From Kangiella aquimarina DSM 16071 (lineage in GTDB: Bacteria > Pseudomonadota > Gammaproteobacteria > Enterobacterales > Kangiellaceae), in contig NZ_KB893650.1 in assembly GCF_000374105.1 (NCBI RefSeq), positions 1,831,145 to 1,895,144 on the forward strand: a DNA stretch of 64,000 nt. The letters are read 5' to 3'. The notes under the pieces are model-generated. The model did not search any database. It had not been told where the DNA came from and worked only from the letters and a program-made list of their open reading frames with translations. Position 1 is the first letter of the stretch. Each line of letters opens with the position of its first letter. Position numbers and translations under genes: made by a program. Below are positions 1-9,281 of the stretch, one piece after another.

Positions 1-345
1 GGCAATATTGGCAACTTTCCAGCCGCCCTGATGTGAAGATTCCTGCATTGAAACAATCAACTCACGGACCTGGCCGACTGATATTTGCGTTTTATCCTGC
101 TCAACATCAAGAAGATGATAATCAGGATGATTACCGGCCTCAAATAAAAAACAACTTTTACATTCACCACAGGCTTCCTGTTGGCGATTGAGGCATAACA
201 ACCACTGCGCCAAACTTTCGGCGAAGGTTTCGCGTCCAATACCCTCTGGCCCCATTAAAAGAATGGCATGAGGTAATGAACCCTGCTGAAACTGATCCTG
301 TACTCGCTTAAATTGACTTTGATTCCAAACTTCAACTTGCGTCAT
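1..345 (-). CDS. holB: DNA polymerase III delta' subunit, N-terminal part (cut by window edge)
   Basis: The frame is open from an ATG at 343-345 down to base 1, giving the first 115 residues. They begin MTQVEVWNQSQ and contain an AILLMGPEGIGRETFA segment, a P-loop-like region of the clamp-loader fold, followed by a Cys-x8-Cys-x2-Cys-x2-Cys zinc-finger pattern (CLNRQQEACGECKSC) typical of HolB. Delta' is a structural subunit of the clamp loader that places the beta clamp on primed DNA. The ATG overlaps the TGA of tmk by 4 bp (ATGA), as expected for translational coupling in the tmk-holB operon. The C-terminal part lies outside the window. Identification rests on these motifs and on the conserved neighbours. 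Confidence 0.9.
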   Translation of the reverse strand, partial: MTQVEVWNQSQFKRVQDQFQQGSLPHAILLMGPEGIGRETFAESLAQWLLCLNRQQEACGECKSCFLFEAGNHPDYHLLDVEQDKTQISVGQVRELIVSMQESSHQGGWKVANIA

Positions 346-992
346 AGCACAGAATCCTGCTGTTGATAGAACTGAATGAGAACCTGTTCAATTTGCTGCT
401 GAACCTCTTCCAGGCTACCTCTAGCATCAACAACCTTGACTCGCTGGGGCTCTTGCTCGGCAATTTGTAAATATCCACGGCGAACCTGCTCGAAAAACCC
501 TATCTTTTCTTCTTCAAAGCGATCCACCGGTCCACGCTCCTGAGCACGAGAAAGACCAATCTCCACAGGCAAATCAAGCAGAATCGTCAAGTCAGGCTTG
601 AAGCCTTCAAGGACCCACTGATCAAGTTCAACTAATTTCTCAAGGCCTAATGCCCTGCCTGCGCCTTGATAGGCAAAACTGGCATCACTGAAACGATCAC
701 ACAAAACCCACTGGCCCCGCTCAAGCGCTGGTTTGATTTTCTGGCTAACATGCTGTGCGCGTGCTGCGTACATCAACAACAACTCACTTTTTGCATCAAC
801 CTGTTCATCACGCTTAGATAAAAGCAGTTCACGGATCTCTTCTGCGAATGGCGTTCCACCCGGTTCACGCGTATGCAGCAACGAAATATTCTTTGCCTCG
901 AACCAAGCTTTGATAAAAGCAATGTTAGTGGACTTTCCAACGCCCTCAGTGCCCTCAATGGTGATAAATTTGCCTGTTTGCTTATTAGTCAT
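342..992 (-). CDS. tmk: Thymidylate kinase (dTMP kinase)
   Basis: Phosphorylates dTMP to dTDP with ATP in dTTP synthesis in the cytoplasm. The 216-residue protein shows a P-loop GTEGVGKS at about 14-21, the DR motif with FAYQG at about 99-109, and a LID region RAQERGPVDRFEEE near 150-163. Length is usual for the family. An ATG nine bases upstream (1001) is in frame, but the ATG at 990-992 has a GGA-type ribosome site five bases away and better matches family N-termini. It lies downstream of mltG by about 15 bp and overlaps holB by 4 bp, so the genes are probably cotranscribed. Confidence 0.95.
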   Translation of the reverse strand: MTNKQTGKFITIEGTEGVGKSTNIAFIKAWFEAKNISLLHTREPGGTPFAEEIRELLLSKRDEQVDAKSELLLMYAARAQHVSQKIKPALERGQWVLCDRFSDASFAYQGAGRALGLEKLVELDQWVLEGFKPDLTILLDLPVEIGLSRAQERGPVDRFEEEKIGFFEQVRRGYLQIAEQEPQRVKVVDARGSLEEVQQQIEQVLIQFYQQQDSVL

Positions 993-1007
993 AATTTCCA
1001 TTGATCA

Positions 1008-2012
1008 CTATCGGTTTAATTGATACTTACGAACTGCGCGATTGTGTTCTTCGAGAGTCTTACTGAAGTGGTGACTGCCATCACCTTTTGCCACAAAATA
1101 TAAAGTGTCACCGGGCTTGGGGTTCAGTGCCGCCTGAATAGCTTCCCGTCCAACCATAGCAATCGGTGTTGGTGGCAAGCCTCTGTGTACATAGGTATTC
1201 CAAGGGTGAGGATTTCGAATATCATTGCGTCGGATATTGCCATCAAACTCAGGTAATAAGCCGTAAATAATGGTTGGATCCGTCTGCAGTAGCATATTCT
1301 TTGCCATACGGCGTACAAACACACCGGAAATTTCAGGACGTTCGGCCGGTACGGCGGTTTCCTTTTCTATAATCGACGCCATAATCAAGGCTTGATAAGG
1401 TGTCTCATATGGCAGGCCGTCAGCCCGACCAGACCATTCTTGGTCTAAGATAGTCAGCAGCCGATCGTGCGCACGCTTAAGAATATCAAGGTCGGAGTCG
1501 CCTTTAATGAATTGATAAGTGTCAGCATAAAACATGCCTTCTGGGTGCGACTGCCCAACAAATTGCATAGACCTAAAGATATCAGCATATTCCTTCTCAT
1601 AGTTAAGCTCATGCACCAAGTCTGGATTTGCCTGCAATGCAACCAGCAACTCGTAAATATTGGAGCCTTCAATCACTGAAAACTGGTACTTGATGACATC
1701 CCCTGCAACTAGCTTCTGTAACACATCAACTGCTGTCATATCTGGAGTAATTTTGTAATTACCCGCTTTAATCGAACGTAGCTCAGGTTTCAACTTGAGC
1801 AGTAATTGGTAATAGTAAAATTGCTCAATAACGTCTTGTTTCTGCCATTTACGACCAAGACTATAGGCACTTGTGCCCTTCTCAACATCAAGCTCTTGTT
1901 CAAGACCCAATGGCTGTTGTATAAATTCCTGGAAGCCATTCCATAAATACCAGGTAATACCGGAAAAAATGAGAACCAGCAAAATAAAGAAAGTCAGAAT
2001 TGGTTTTTTCAT
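1008..2012 (-). CDS. mltG: Endolytic murein transglycosylase MltG (YceG family)
   Basis: An inner-membrane lytic transglycosylase that cleaves nascent glycan strands and is thought to set glycan chain length. The 334-residue protein has one N-terminal membrane segment (about residues 5-25), a LysM-like region, and the YceG catalytic core. The core shows MASIIEKETAVPAERPEISGVF, which holds the catalytic Glu, and the downstream DPTIIYGL and NTYVHRGLPPTPI motifs of the family. The in-frame TTG one codon earlier is less likely than the ATG used here, which follows an AAGAG ribosome site. It sits between pabC and tmk, the standard gammaproteobacterial order. Confidence 0.95.
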   Translation of the reverse strand: MKKPILTFFILLVLIFSGITWYLWNGFQEFIQQPLGLEQELDVEKGTSAYSLGRKWQKQDVIEQFYYYQLLLKLKPELRSIKAGNYKITPDMTAVDVLQKLVAGDVIKYQFSVIEGSNIYELLVALQANPDLVHELNYEKEYADIFRSMQFVGQSHPEGMFYADTYQFIKGDSDLDILKRAHDRLLTILDQEWSGRADGLPYETPYQALIMASIIEKETAVPAERPEISGVFVRRMAKNMLLQTDPTIIYGLLPEFDGNIRRNDIRNPHPWNTYVHRGLPPTPIAMVGREAIQAALNPKPGDTLYFVAKGDGSHHFSKTLEEHNRAVRKYQLNR

Positions 2013-2046
2013 CAATACTCTTTTAAATCATTTATTGTAATAGGAG

Positions 2047-2901
2047 TTATTGTTTGCACTCTGAGAATGCAGACTGTCGATAGCTATGAGCTAATTCCTG
2101 CCAACCAGTAAATAGCTCATAATGAGTTGCCCCAATGGCGCACACTGGAATAATACCGACTATTGCATTAGATACCAAGCAGTAGCGAGCTGTAGCCATG
2201 TCTTTGTGCGTAATATCGCTCTCTACAAAGTAATGCTGGTTATTTAACAACCAACGCCGAACTGTGCCATTAACTCCTGCCAAGTCTAACTTTGGTGTTT
2301 GCCACTGCTCATTAAGATAAAAATAGATATTCGATTTAGTGCCGCATATCACCTTGTCATTAAGACTCATAATGCCATCAAAGCAATTTGCAGATATTTC
2401 CTCGGCAGCTAAGACCTCGGCAAGACGGTTGCAGTGCTTTATCCCCGCTAGCATAGGATTTAAGCTCGGTGGCGTTGAACACAAAGACAAACTGACACCA
2501 GAGTCAAAGGTAGTCGATGTGTTAATGGGCGCCCAGCTCAAGATACGCTGCACATCTGGAGAAGCAGGCGCTTTATAACCTCTTACCCCAGAGCCTCGAC
2601 TAATGGTCAATCGGACAACACCATCCACTGATTGCGTAATGTCCGACTGTTCTTGAACGAAAGCCTGCAACTCCTCTTCAATGAGTGTTAAATCTGGAGA
2701 AGGAAAACCAAGCCTGCGAGCACTTTCGATCAACCGTTCGCTATGTAACATCCAGTGCTCGACACGCCCATCAGTAATTTTAATCGTCGTGAAGAAGCTA
2801 TCACCATACAGTAAACCTCGATCATCAATTGCAACCTTATGATAAGGCGAACCATTGAGCCAGGTATTGTTAGATGACTTATTGATATCTTTAGAATTCA
2901 T
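2047..2901 (-). CDS. pabC: Aminodeoxychorismate lyase (4-amino-4-deoxychorismate to PABA)
   Basis: A PLP-dependent fold-type IV enzyme that releases pyruvate from aminodeoxychorismate to give p-aminobenzoate for folate. The 284-residue protein shows DDRGLLYGDSFFTTIK near the N-terminus, the PLP-lysine context GIKHCNRLAEVLAAEE, and the NGTVRRWLL cofactor-loop region. It has little homology to the BCAT branch beyond the shared fold, so PabC rather than IlvE is favoured, also by position next to mltG and fabF. The ATG at 2899-2901 is chosen over the adjacent TTG. A terminator-like hairpin separates it from fabF, so pabC may be partly independent of the fab genes. Confidence 0.92.
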   Translation of the reverse strand: MNSKDINKSSNNTWLNGSPYHKVAIDDRGLLYGDSFFTTIKITDGRVEHWMLHSERLIESARRLGFPSPDLTLIEEELQAFVQEQSDITQSVDGVVRLTISRGSGVRGYKAPASPDVQRILSWAPINTSTTFDSGVSLSLCSTPPSLNPMLAGIKHCNRLAEVLAAEEISANCFDGIMSLNDKVICGTKSNIYFYLNEQWQTPKLDLAGVNGTVRRWLLNNQHYFVESDITHKDMATARYCLVSNAIVGIIPVCAIGATHYELFTGWQELAHSYRQSAFSECKQ

Positions 2902-2973
2902 CAAAGCATTCTAATGCAAAAACAAACAAGATACAGCGCAAATTTATGGGCATTTATTTAAAACCCGGACAAC

Positions 2974-3000
2974 AAAAAGGCCCTCAATTGAGAGCCTTTG
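2974..3000 (-). terminator. Rho-independent terminator after fabF
   Basis: Read on the minus strand, GGCTCTC pairs with GAGGGCC across an AATT loop and is followed by TTTTTG, about 20 bp past the fabF stop. One stem position is a G-T pair. It would end fab transcripts and limit read-through into pabC. Confidence 0.75.
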
Positions 3001-3019
3001 TTAAGTCTAGAACTACTTA

Positions 3020-4258
3020 TTACAACTTACTAAATATCAACGTGCCATTGGTACCACCAAAACCGAACGAGTTACAGATCGTATTATCAATCTTAGCTTC
3101 TCGGGCTGTATGTGGTACGTAATCAAGATCACAACCTTCGCTTGGATGGTCCAGATTGATTGTTGGCGGTGCCACTTGGTCACGGATTGCCAAGACGCTG
3201 AAGATTGCCTCAACTGCCCCGGCAGCACCAAGCAAGTGACCGGTCATAGACTTCGTTGAGCTGACCATGACTTTACGTGCTGACTCACCAAAAACGGTTT
3301 TGACAGCATTAGTTTCAGCCAGGTCGCCAGCCGGTGTTGAAGTACCATGAGCGTTTATGTATTGAATATCTTCAGGGTTAAGGTTGGCATCCTGCAGTGC
3401 ATTGTGCATGGCGCTTGCAGCGCCTTCACCGTCAGCGGGTGGCGAAGTAATGTGGAAAGCATCAGCGCTCATGCCAAAGCCTGTTAACTCAGCATAAATC
3501 TTTGCGCCACGTGCTTTAGCATGTTCGTACTCTTCCAATACCATAACGCCAGCACCGTCACCCATGACAAAACCATCACGGTCTTTATCCCAGGGACGAG
3601 ACGCAGCATGAGGCTCATCGTTACGAGTTGATAATGCTTTTGCCGCTGCAAAACCACCGATTGAGACAGGTGTTGAACCTTTTTCGGCACCGCCGGCCAA
3701 CATTGCATCTGCGTCACCATAAGCGATCATACGAGCAGCATGACCAATTGAGTGAACACCAGTAGTACAAGCGGTAACGATTGAAATATTCGGACCCTTT
3801 AGACCATATCGAATCGATAGGTGACCCGAAATCATATTAATAATTGAGCCAGGGATGAAAAATGGTGAAATTCGACGAGGACCACGCTCGTGATTAAGCA
3901 ACGTCGTTTCTTCTATGGTAGTCATACCACCAATACCAGCACCAACACAGGCACCAATACGATGAGCGTTTTGCTCATTGACTTCAAGACCAGAGTCTTC
4001 CCAGGCCTGAGCACCTGCAACAATACCGTACTGGATGAAGATATCCATTTTACGGGCATCTTTCTTTTCAAGAATAGGCTCTGCTTCAAAATTTTTAACC
4101 GAACAGACAAATCGAGTACTTAAATTGCTGGCATCAAAGTCCTCGATCATATTAGCACCGCTTTTCGATGCCAAAATGCCGTCCCATGAATCTTTAATGT
4201 TGTTACCAAGCGGGCTTAACATGCCCAAACCTGTAACTACAACTCTACGTTTACTCAA
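3020..4258 (-). CDS. fabF: 3-oxoacyl-ACP synthase II (KAS II)
   Basis: Elongating condensing enzyme of type II fatty-acid synthesis; it joins malonyl-ACP to acyl-ACP and is important for palmitoleate elongation. The 412-residue protein keeps the Cys-His-His triad: C164 in [10 protein letters not shown]304 in [11 protein letters not shown] and H341 in GHLLGAAGA. Length matches E. coli FabF. The start is a TTG at 4256-4258 preceded by AGAGG nine bases upstream; no better ATG is in frame. It lies downstream of acpP with a strong hairpin between them, which may lower fabF output relative to acpP. Confidence 0.97.
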   Translation of the reverse strand: MSKRRVVVTGLGMLSPLGNNIKDSWDGILASKSGANMIEDFDASNLSTRFVCSVKNFEAEPILEKKDARKMDIFIQYGIVAGAQAWEDSGLEVNEQNAHRIGACVGAGIGGMTTIEETTLLNHERGPRRISPFFIPGSIINMISGHLSIRYGLKGPNISIVTACTTGVHSIGHAARMIAYGDADAMLAGGAEKGSTPVSIGGFAAAKALSTRNDEPHAASRPWDKDRDGFVMGDGAGVMVLEEYEHAKARGAKIYAELTGFGMSADAFHITSPPADGEGAASAMHNALQDANLNPEDIQYINAHGTSTPAGDLAETNAVKTVFGESARKVMVSSTKSMTGHLLGAAGAVEAIFSVLAIRDQVAPPTINLDHPSEGCDLDYVPHTAREAKIDNTICNSFGFGGTNGTLIFSKL

Positions 4259-4373
4259 GGAAATTACCTCTCGCTAAGTATACAGTTATCAGTTCTTATT
4301 AAGCCTTAATACTTAAAGCTTATCAGAACAATTCTTCAGCCGTTGACTGGGTGCGTGCCCAATTTCTGATCTT

Positions 4374-4418
4374 ATAAAAACACAAATGGGCAAAATACTT
4401 TCGTATTTTACCCATTTT
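4374..4418 (-). terminator. acpP-fabF intergenic terminator/attenuator
   Basis: On the minus strand AAATGGGTAAAATAC pairs with GTATTTTGCCCATTT with one mismatch and a GAAA loop, and is followed by GTGTTTTTAT. This 15-bp stem sits 40-85 bases after the acpP stop and more than 100 bases before fabF. The likely role is to make an abundant short acpP transcript with partial read-through into fabF. Confidence 0.75.
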
Positions 4419-4459
4419 AGATTCGCTAATTATTACGAATAGATTGCAGACGAGTTAAA

Positions 4460-4699
4460 TTACGCGTCAACATTCGCCTTAATGTAGTCAATAGCGGCTT
4501 GAACTGTGTTGATTTTCTCAGCTTCTTCGTCTGGAATCTCAGTATCAAACTCTTCTTCAAGAGCCATAACCAATTCAACGGTATCCAATGAATCCGCACC
4601 TAAATCATCAACAAAAGAAGCTTCAGCAGTCACTTCTTCTTCTTTAACACCTAATTGCTCAACAACGATGTTCTTTACGCGTTCTTCGATAGTACTCAT
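4460..4699 (-). CDS. acpP: Acyl carrier protein
   Basis: Carries growing acyl chains on a 4'-phosphopantetheine arm. The protein is 79 residues, acidic, with the attachment serine in [12 protein letters not shown] (Ser37 counting Met). It is nearly identical in layout to E. coli AcpP. It starts with an ATG following AACAG, with an AT-rich leader and a TATAAT hexamer 30 bp upstream. Flanked by fabG upstream (220 bp) and fabF downstream; the hairpin after it suggests a separately abundant transcript. Confidence 0.98.
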   Translation of the reverse strand: MSTIEERVKNIVVEQLGVKEEEVTAEASFVDDLGADSLDTVELVMALEEEFDTEIPDEEAEKINTVQAAIDYIKANVDA

Positions 4700-4728
4700 C
4701 TGTTTTAAATCCTCGTATATATCACAGT

Positions 4729-4772
4729 ATTATACTGCGTCGGTAGTTTAGTTAACTCCAGCAAAGTTGCAA
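4729..4772 (-). promoter_or_regulatory. Candidate acpP promoter(s)
   Basis: Two minus-strand candidates lie in the 220-bp gap between fabG and acpP. One is a perfect -10 TATAAT at 4729-4734 with only a weak -35. The other is TTGCAA (4767-4772), a 16-bp spacer and TAAACT (4745-4750). The first would give a leader of about 22 nt. A promoter of its own fits the high demand for ACP. The rest of the gap (4773-4919) is AT-rich, with no gene seen. Confidence 0.45.
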
Positions 4773-4919
4773 GCCTAAATTGACTTTTTTAGCAAAGGTC
4801 AGACCTGCATCAAATTTTGCATAATAGCAGAATTGGCCGGCATTTTAATATGATAAATCATGAATTTAAAGCGGTTATCAGTCCTGTAACTCAAATAGCT
4901 CTCAGATTGAAACAACCGT

Positions 4920-5666
4920 TTAAACCATATGCATGCCACCATTTACATTAATTGTTTCGCCAGTTATGTATCCAGCGTCATCGGACGCCAGGAAGTTTAC
5001 GGCACTTGCAATTTCTTCAGGCTGACCTAGTCGAGCCATTGGGATCTGATCAAACATCGTCTGGCGTTGTTCGTCATTTAGGGCCTTAGTCATATCAGTA
5101 TCGATAAAACCCGGAGCAACAACGTTCACGGTTATGCCACGAGATCCAACTTCTCTGGCCAACGACTTAGAGAAACCAATTAAACCAGCTTTAGCTGCTG
5201 AATAATTGGCTTGCCCCGCATTTCCCATGGTACCTACAACAGAACCGATGGTAATAATACGACCCCACTTTGACTTCATCATGCTGCGAAGACAGGCTTT
5301 AGAAAGACGGAAGATTGAGGTCAGGTTAGTATTTAAAATGCTTTCCCACTCATCATCTTTCATGCGCATTAATAAGTTATCGCGAGTGATACCAGCGTTG
5401 TTCACAAGGATGTCAGGTGTACGACCATATTCACCTTTGATGGCATCCAACACACTTTCAATACTTTCTGGATCAGTAACATTAAGCGCCATGCCAGTGC
5501 CATTCAGACCGGCAGCTTTAAAATTCTCAGTTATTTTCTCAGCACCACTTTCAGAGGTAGCGGTTCCAATAACCGTAGCACCTGACTGTGCTAAACGGTG
5601 AGCAATGGCCTGCCCAATGCCACGACTAGCGCCAGTTACTAATGCAATTTTATCATTCAAACTCAT
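4920..5666 (-). CDS. fabG: 3-oxoacyl-ACP reductase
   Basis: NADPH-dependent reduction of 3-oxoacyl-ACP in the elongation cycle. The 248-residue short-chain dehydrogenase shows the cofactor motif TGASRGIG (11-18), NNAG (89-92), and the catalytic Ser142, Tyr155 and Lys159 (IGSVVG ... YSAAK). The C-terminus GGMHMV is typical of FabG. The start ATG has AAAGGAT seven bases upstream. It follows fabD by 38 bp and is cotranscribed with it. Confidence 0.97.
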   Translation of the reverse strand: MSLNDKIALVTGASRGIGQAIAHRLAQSGATVIGTATSESGAEKITENFKAAGLNGTGMALNVTDPESIESVLDAIKGEYGRTPDILVNNAGITRDNLLMRMKDDEWESILNTNLTSIFRLSKACLRSMMKSKWGRIITIGSVVGTMGNAGQANYSAAKAGLIGFSKSLAREVGSRGITVNVVAPGFIDTDMTKALNDEQRQTMFDQIPMARLGQPEEIASAVNFLASDDAGYITGETINVNGGMHMV

Positions 5667-5704
5667 ATCTTTATCCTTTCAAACTCTTTCTAGTTATTGC
5701 TGTT

Positions 5705-6634
5705 TTATTCCGAAAGTGCAGCTTCAAATTTGTCTAGAGTACCGAGTGGTGAAGCGTTCAATTCGCGATCAATTCGCTTTGCTAATCCACAAAGAACATT
5801 ACCCGGACCACACTCAAACAAGTTTAGCGCATCTTCAGATTTTAATTTTTGTACGGTTTCAGTCCAACGCACAGGACTATATAACTGACGAATTAATGCA
5901 TCTTTAATGGCTTTTGGCTCAGTTTCTGTAGCCACATCAACATTATTAATCACTGGGATGACAGGTGTATTAATATTGATGCTTTCAAGCATGTGAGCAA
6001 GTTTATCAGCAGCTGGGCGCATTAAGGCACAATGTGACGGAACGCTGACAGGTAACGGCAAAGCACGCTTTGCACCAGCCGTTTTACATGCTTCCATAGC
6101 ACGCTCAACAGCCGCAGCACTACCAGCAATAACGACCTGACCTGGAGAATTATAGTTAACCGCTTCAACTACTTCGTCCTGAGCGGCAACCGCACAGGCA
6201 TCACGCACTTTTTCATCGTCCAGACCAATAATCGCGGCCATCTTACCGGTTCCTTCAGGAACCGCTAATTGCATGAACTGACCACGTGCTTCTACTAGTT
6301 TAACTGCGTCAGACAAATCAATAACGCCTGCAGCGACCAAAGCACTATATTCACCCAGGCTATGACCAGCCAGAAAAGCAGGCTCTGAGCCACCCTCCTG
6401 TTGCCACAAACGCCACAAGGCAACACTCGCCGTCAATAAAGCTGGCTGAGTGAACTCGGTCTGGTTCAACTTACCCTCTTCATCCTTTTGCACCAACTGC
6501 CAAAGGTCATAGCCTAAAGCCTCAGATGCTTCAGCAAATGTGTGTTCAATGATTGGATACTTATCTGCAAGATCTGCAAGCATACCAACAGCTTGCGACC
6601 CCTGACCTGGAAATATAAATGCTGTTTTACTCAT
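5705..6634 (-). CDS. fabD: Malonyl-CoA:ACP transacylase
   Basis: Moves the malonyl group from CoA to ACP to supply the elongation cycle. The 309-residue protein shows GQGSQ (10-14), the nucleophile Ser92 in GHSLGEYSA, Arg117, and catalytic His201 in VPSHCALM. Length is normal. It lies between fabH (373-bp gap upstream) and fabG. The long upstream gap is unusual for this otherwise tight cluster and contains repeats (see 6635-7007). Confidence 0.97.
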   Translation of the reverse strand: MSKTAFIFPGQGSQAVGMLADLADKYPIIEHTFAEASEALGYDLWQLVQKDEEGKLNQTEFTQPALLTASVALWRLWQQEGGSEPAFLAGHSLGEYSALVAAGVIDLSDAVKLVEARGQFMQLAVPEGTGKMAAIIGLDDEKVRDACAVAAQDEVVEAVNYNSPGQVVIAGSAAAVERAMEACKTAGAKRALPLPVSVPSHCALMRPAADKLAHMLESININTPVIPVINNVDVATETEPKAIKDALIRQLYSPVRWTETVQKLKSEDALNLFECGPGNVLCGLAKRIDRELNASPLGTLDKFEAALSE

Positions 6635-6750
6635 GATTAAATCTTTTTATTCAATAAGTTATCTGATTTATTTAAAGCCAATTCTGATAAAGAATCGGCA
6701 GCGATTTATTATTAAAGCCATTTAAAGTATGGCTTTTATAGCAAAAGCGG

Positions 6751-6788
6751 TACCCAAGGGGCAGCCCCTGCGTCACGACGCACCCTAC
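6751..6788 (-). repeat. REP-like intergenic element, copy 1
   Basis: Read on the minus strand this begins GTAGGGTGCGTCGTGACGCA and ends CTGCCCCTTGGGTA. It aligns with 52044-52084 over about 34 bases (GGTGC, TC, CGCAG, CTGCCC and TGGGTA blocks shared) and with the palindrome at 51094-51114. It lies between genes. Confidence 0.6.
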
Positions 6789-6882
6789 AAGTGATACTGA
6801 AACTCAGCACTATCGAAAAAGAGCTAGACAATGCTGAGGCGAGGCATCAACTTTTTAAATATGACTACCTGCAACTCTTCTC

Positions 6883-7007
6883 TTTAAAGGGCGAGGCTAA
6901 GCTGATACGCGGCATAAACCATCGCAAAACAGGGAGTTGAGCTTTTCTTAAATGACCTGTTTTAAGATGGTTTATAACAAAGTATTAGCGACGAATCGCC
7001 CTTTAAA
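6883..7007. repeat. 125-nt nested inverted repeat at the 3' end of fabH
   Basis: Three paired blocks nest around a central loop: TTTAAAGGGCGA (6883-6894) with TCGCCCTTTAAA (6996-7007); ATAAACCATC (6914-6923) with GATGGTTTAT (6966-6975); AAAACAGG (6926-6933) with CCTGTTTT (6956-6963). A further GCTAA/TTAGC pair lies between the outer and middle blocks. It directly abuts the fabH stop codon. It could be a folded 3'UTR/spacer element or a miniature inverted-repeat element. It lacks a T-tract, so it is not a classic terminator. Confidence 0.7.
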
Positions 7008-7970
7008 TTAATAACGTATAAGGGCAGAACCCCAAGTAAACCCACCCCCAAAACTCTCCAACAAGCACACATCACCACGCTTAATGCGACCATCTTCAAT
7101 CGCTTCACACATAGCTAAAGGAATGGAAGCGCTTGACGTATTACCATGGCGATCAACCGCTACAACGACTTTATCCATAGATGCACCGAGTTTCTTGGCT
7201 GTTGCCTGAATAATACGGATATTGGCCTGATGTGGAATTAACCAATCAATATCTTCTTTTTGCATATTGTTGGCTTCCAGAGTTTCATCTACGATCTGGC
7301 TTAGGGTTTTTACGGCTACTTTGAATACTTCATTGCCACGCATAACGATTTGTGGCTCTGGAAACTCACCCAACTGCCCTCTTAGACCGTTGTTACAGTA
7401 CAGAAGATCACCATAGCCACCGTCTGCGTGAATATGGGTAGACAGAATACCCGGCTCGTCACTGCCAGTGACAACCGCCGCACCGGCACCATCACCAAAA
7501 ATGACACAGGTTGAACGATCATCCCAGTTGACCAGACGCGACAAAACCTCTGTACCTACGACTAGCACGTTCTTACGATGGCCGGTTTTGATAAATTGAT
7601 CGGCGATACTTAGGCCATAAACAAAGCCAGGGCATGCAGTTGTAATATCAAATGCTGGTACGCCGCCGATGCCTAAGGCATGACCGATATAGCAGGCAAC
7701 GCTTGGAAACATTTTGTCGGGTGTTGCTGTACCGACAACGATCATATCGATTTCGCTGGCATCGATACCTGAGTTTTCGATGGCCTTTTTTGCTGCTTCG
7801 AAACCCAAATCCGAAGCCGACTGGTCATCAGCAGCGATATGACGCTTTTTGATACCAGTTCTTTCGGTAATCCACTTGTCTGTGGTATCGACCATCTTTT
7901 CAAGGTCAGCGTTTGTTAACACCTTCTCCGGCAAATAACTGCCCATACCAAGAATTTTTGAATATTTCAC
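7008..7970 (-). CDS. fabH: 3-oxoacyl-ACP synthase III (KAS III)
   Basis: Starts fatty-acid synthesis by condensing acetyl-CoA with malonyl-ACP. The 320-residue protein keeps Cys113 (TTACPGF), His247 (PHQANIR) and Asn277 (HGNTSS), the KAS III triad. It starts with GTG at 7968-7970 after AAAGGG; no in-frame ATG is nearby. It is downstream of plsX by 132 bp, the conserved order. The stop codon is immediately followed by a long inverted repeat. Confidence 0.97.
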   Translation of the reverse strand: MKYSKILGMGSYLPEKVLTNADLEKMVDTTDKWITERTGIKKRHIAADDQSASDLGFEAAKKAIENSGIDASEIDMIVVGTATPDKMFPSVACYIGHALGIGGVPAFDITTACPGFVYGLSIADQFIKTGHRKNVLVVGTEVLSRLVNWDDRSTCVIFGDGAGAAVVTGSDEPGILSTHIHADGGYGDLLYCNNGLRGQLGEFPEPQIVMRGNEVFKVAVKTLSQIVDETLEANNMQKEDIDWLIPHQANIRIIQATAKKLGASMDKVVVAVDRHGNTSSASIPLAMCEAIEDGRIKRGDVCLLESFGGGFTWGSALIRY

Positions 7971-8102
7971 ACTTACTACCCTTTAATCATTCACCGGATA
8001 TTAATCTACAAATTGCTTATTTACTGACTTGTGAGAAAAAATCCACATGAGTATCAACAAAACATTACGACCATCTGGCACTATTGAACTTTCGAGTTAA
8101 AA

Positions 8103-9140
8103 CTAGTGTTCAACTGGTAGTACTAAATGGCTTACTTTATTTTGGATTTCCTGAGGAACTTGACGTTCAATCTCAGAAATCGCTTTATTAATTGCACACA
8201 AAGTCGCTTTGATATCAGCGGAACCATGACTCTTGATCACAATTTCGCGTAATCCTAACAGACTTGCCCCATTATACTGGTCGGGGTTGATGCGTTTTTG
8301 AAAACTTTTTAAGACGGGTTTAACCATAGCCGCAATCAGCTTGCTTCGCCAATTACGAGTAAACTCAACCTTCAGTTGATCATACAGGAAACGAGTAATG
8401 CCTTCACAGGCTTTAAGGACATTATTACCGGTAAAACCATCACAAACTATAACATCCACATCGCCATTAAATATCTGATTTGCTTCCACATAACCCACAT
8501 AATTGATTTCAGCCTGCTTGCTTAGGATATCGCCAGCCAATTTAATGCTGTCCCGTCCTTTACTTTGCTCTTCACCGATATTGAGTAAGGCGACCTTGGG
8601 GTTATCTTTGCCATCAACTGCCTGACACATGACATGCCCCATCATGGCAAAACTTGTCAATTGCTCAGCACTGGCATCAATATTTGCGCCTAGATCAAGC
8701 ATATGAGTGACTGTATTCTTTTTATTGGGAAGTTCGGCAACAATCGCTGGTCGTTCAACACCTGGCAGCGTTCCCACAAGAATGGTCGCCAAAGCCATTA
8801 AAGCACCGGTGTTACCAGCACTGACACAAGCATCAGCAACATTGTCGCAAACCAGCTGTAAGCTGACGCGCATACTAGAATCGGATTTATTACGAATAGC
8901 CTGAGACGGTTTTTCGTCCATAGCAATCACTTCGGACGCATGCCGAATACGCAAGCGGTCACCGAAGATATCAAATGCACTGGGATTGAACTGAGAAACC
9001 TGTTTTTTGACCTGCTCTTGATGGCCAACCAGGTAAATGGTGATGTCGGAATGGATTTCCAGCGCTTTTAATGCGGCTGGAATAATAACTGAGGGGCCAT
9101 AATCGCCCCCCATACAATCTATCGCTAGAGTTTTAGTCAC
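8103..9140 (-). CDS. plsX: Phosphate acyltransferase PlsX
   Basis: Converts acyl-ACP to acyl-phosphate, feeding PlsY in phosphatidic-acid synthesis; a peripheral membrane enzyme. The 345-residue protein begins with the family signature AIDCMGGDYGP. It also shows ASEVIAMDEKPSQAIRNKSDSS, SAGNTGAL, and DGFTGNNVLKACEG. The start is a GTG (9138-9140) with only a weak ribosome site. It lies between rpmF and fabH, a widely conserved arrangement. Confidence 0.96.
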   Translation of the reverse strand: MTKTLAIDCMGGDYGPSVIIPAALKALEIHSDITIYLVGHQEQVKKQVSQFNPSAFDIFGDRLRIRHASEVIAMDEKPSQAIRNKSDSSMRVSLQLVCDNVADACVSAGNTGALMALATILVGTLPGVERPAIVAELPNKKNTVTHMLDLGANIDASAEQLTSFAMMGHVMCQAVDGKDNPKVALLNIGEEQSKGRDSIKLAGDILSKQAEINYVGYVEANQIFNGDVDVIVCDGFTGNNVLKACEGITRFLYDQLKVEFTRNWRSKLIAAMVKPVLKSFQKRINPDQYNGASLLGLREIVIKSHGSADIKATLCAINKAISEIERQVPQEIQNKVSHLVLPVEH

Positions 9141-9281
9141 GGTAACAGGTCAACATCATTTGTTTGTTAACGGTAAATTTATCATTGTTTTAGCCAGCTT
9201 TGAAACCAGCAATCAACAATAAATCGTTTCGGACCAAACACTAATCTTTTTATAGAGCCTTGAAAAGCCTCTAAAAAAGAA

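Larger units (their letters stand above)
6635..7007. other. Gene-free gap between fabD and fabH
   Basis: No ORF of interest is seen in these 373 bases. The gap holds a small hairpin with 8-bp AAAGCCAT/ATGGCTTT arms (6714-6736), a REP-like element (6751-6788, inverted relative to the copies near 51-52 kb), and a 125-nt nested inverted repeat abutting the fabH stop (6883-7007). Confidence 0.7.

Noticed and set aside
9250-9280. Weak hairpin after rpmF
   Set aside because: Only about five paired bases with a mismatch and no T-tract on the minus strand; not supported as a terminator.
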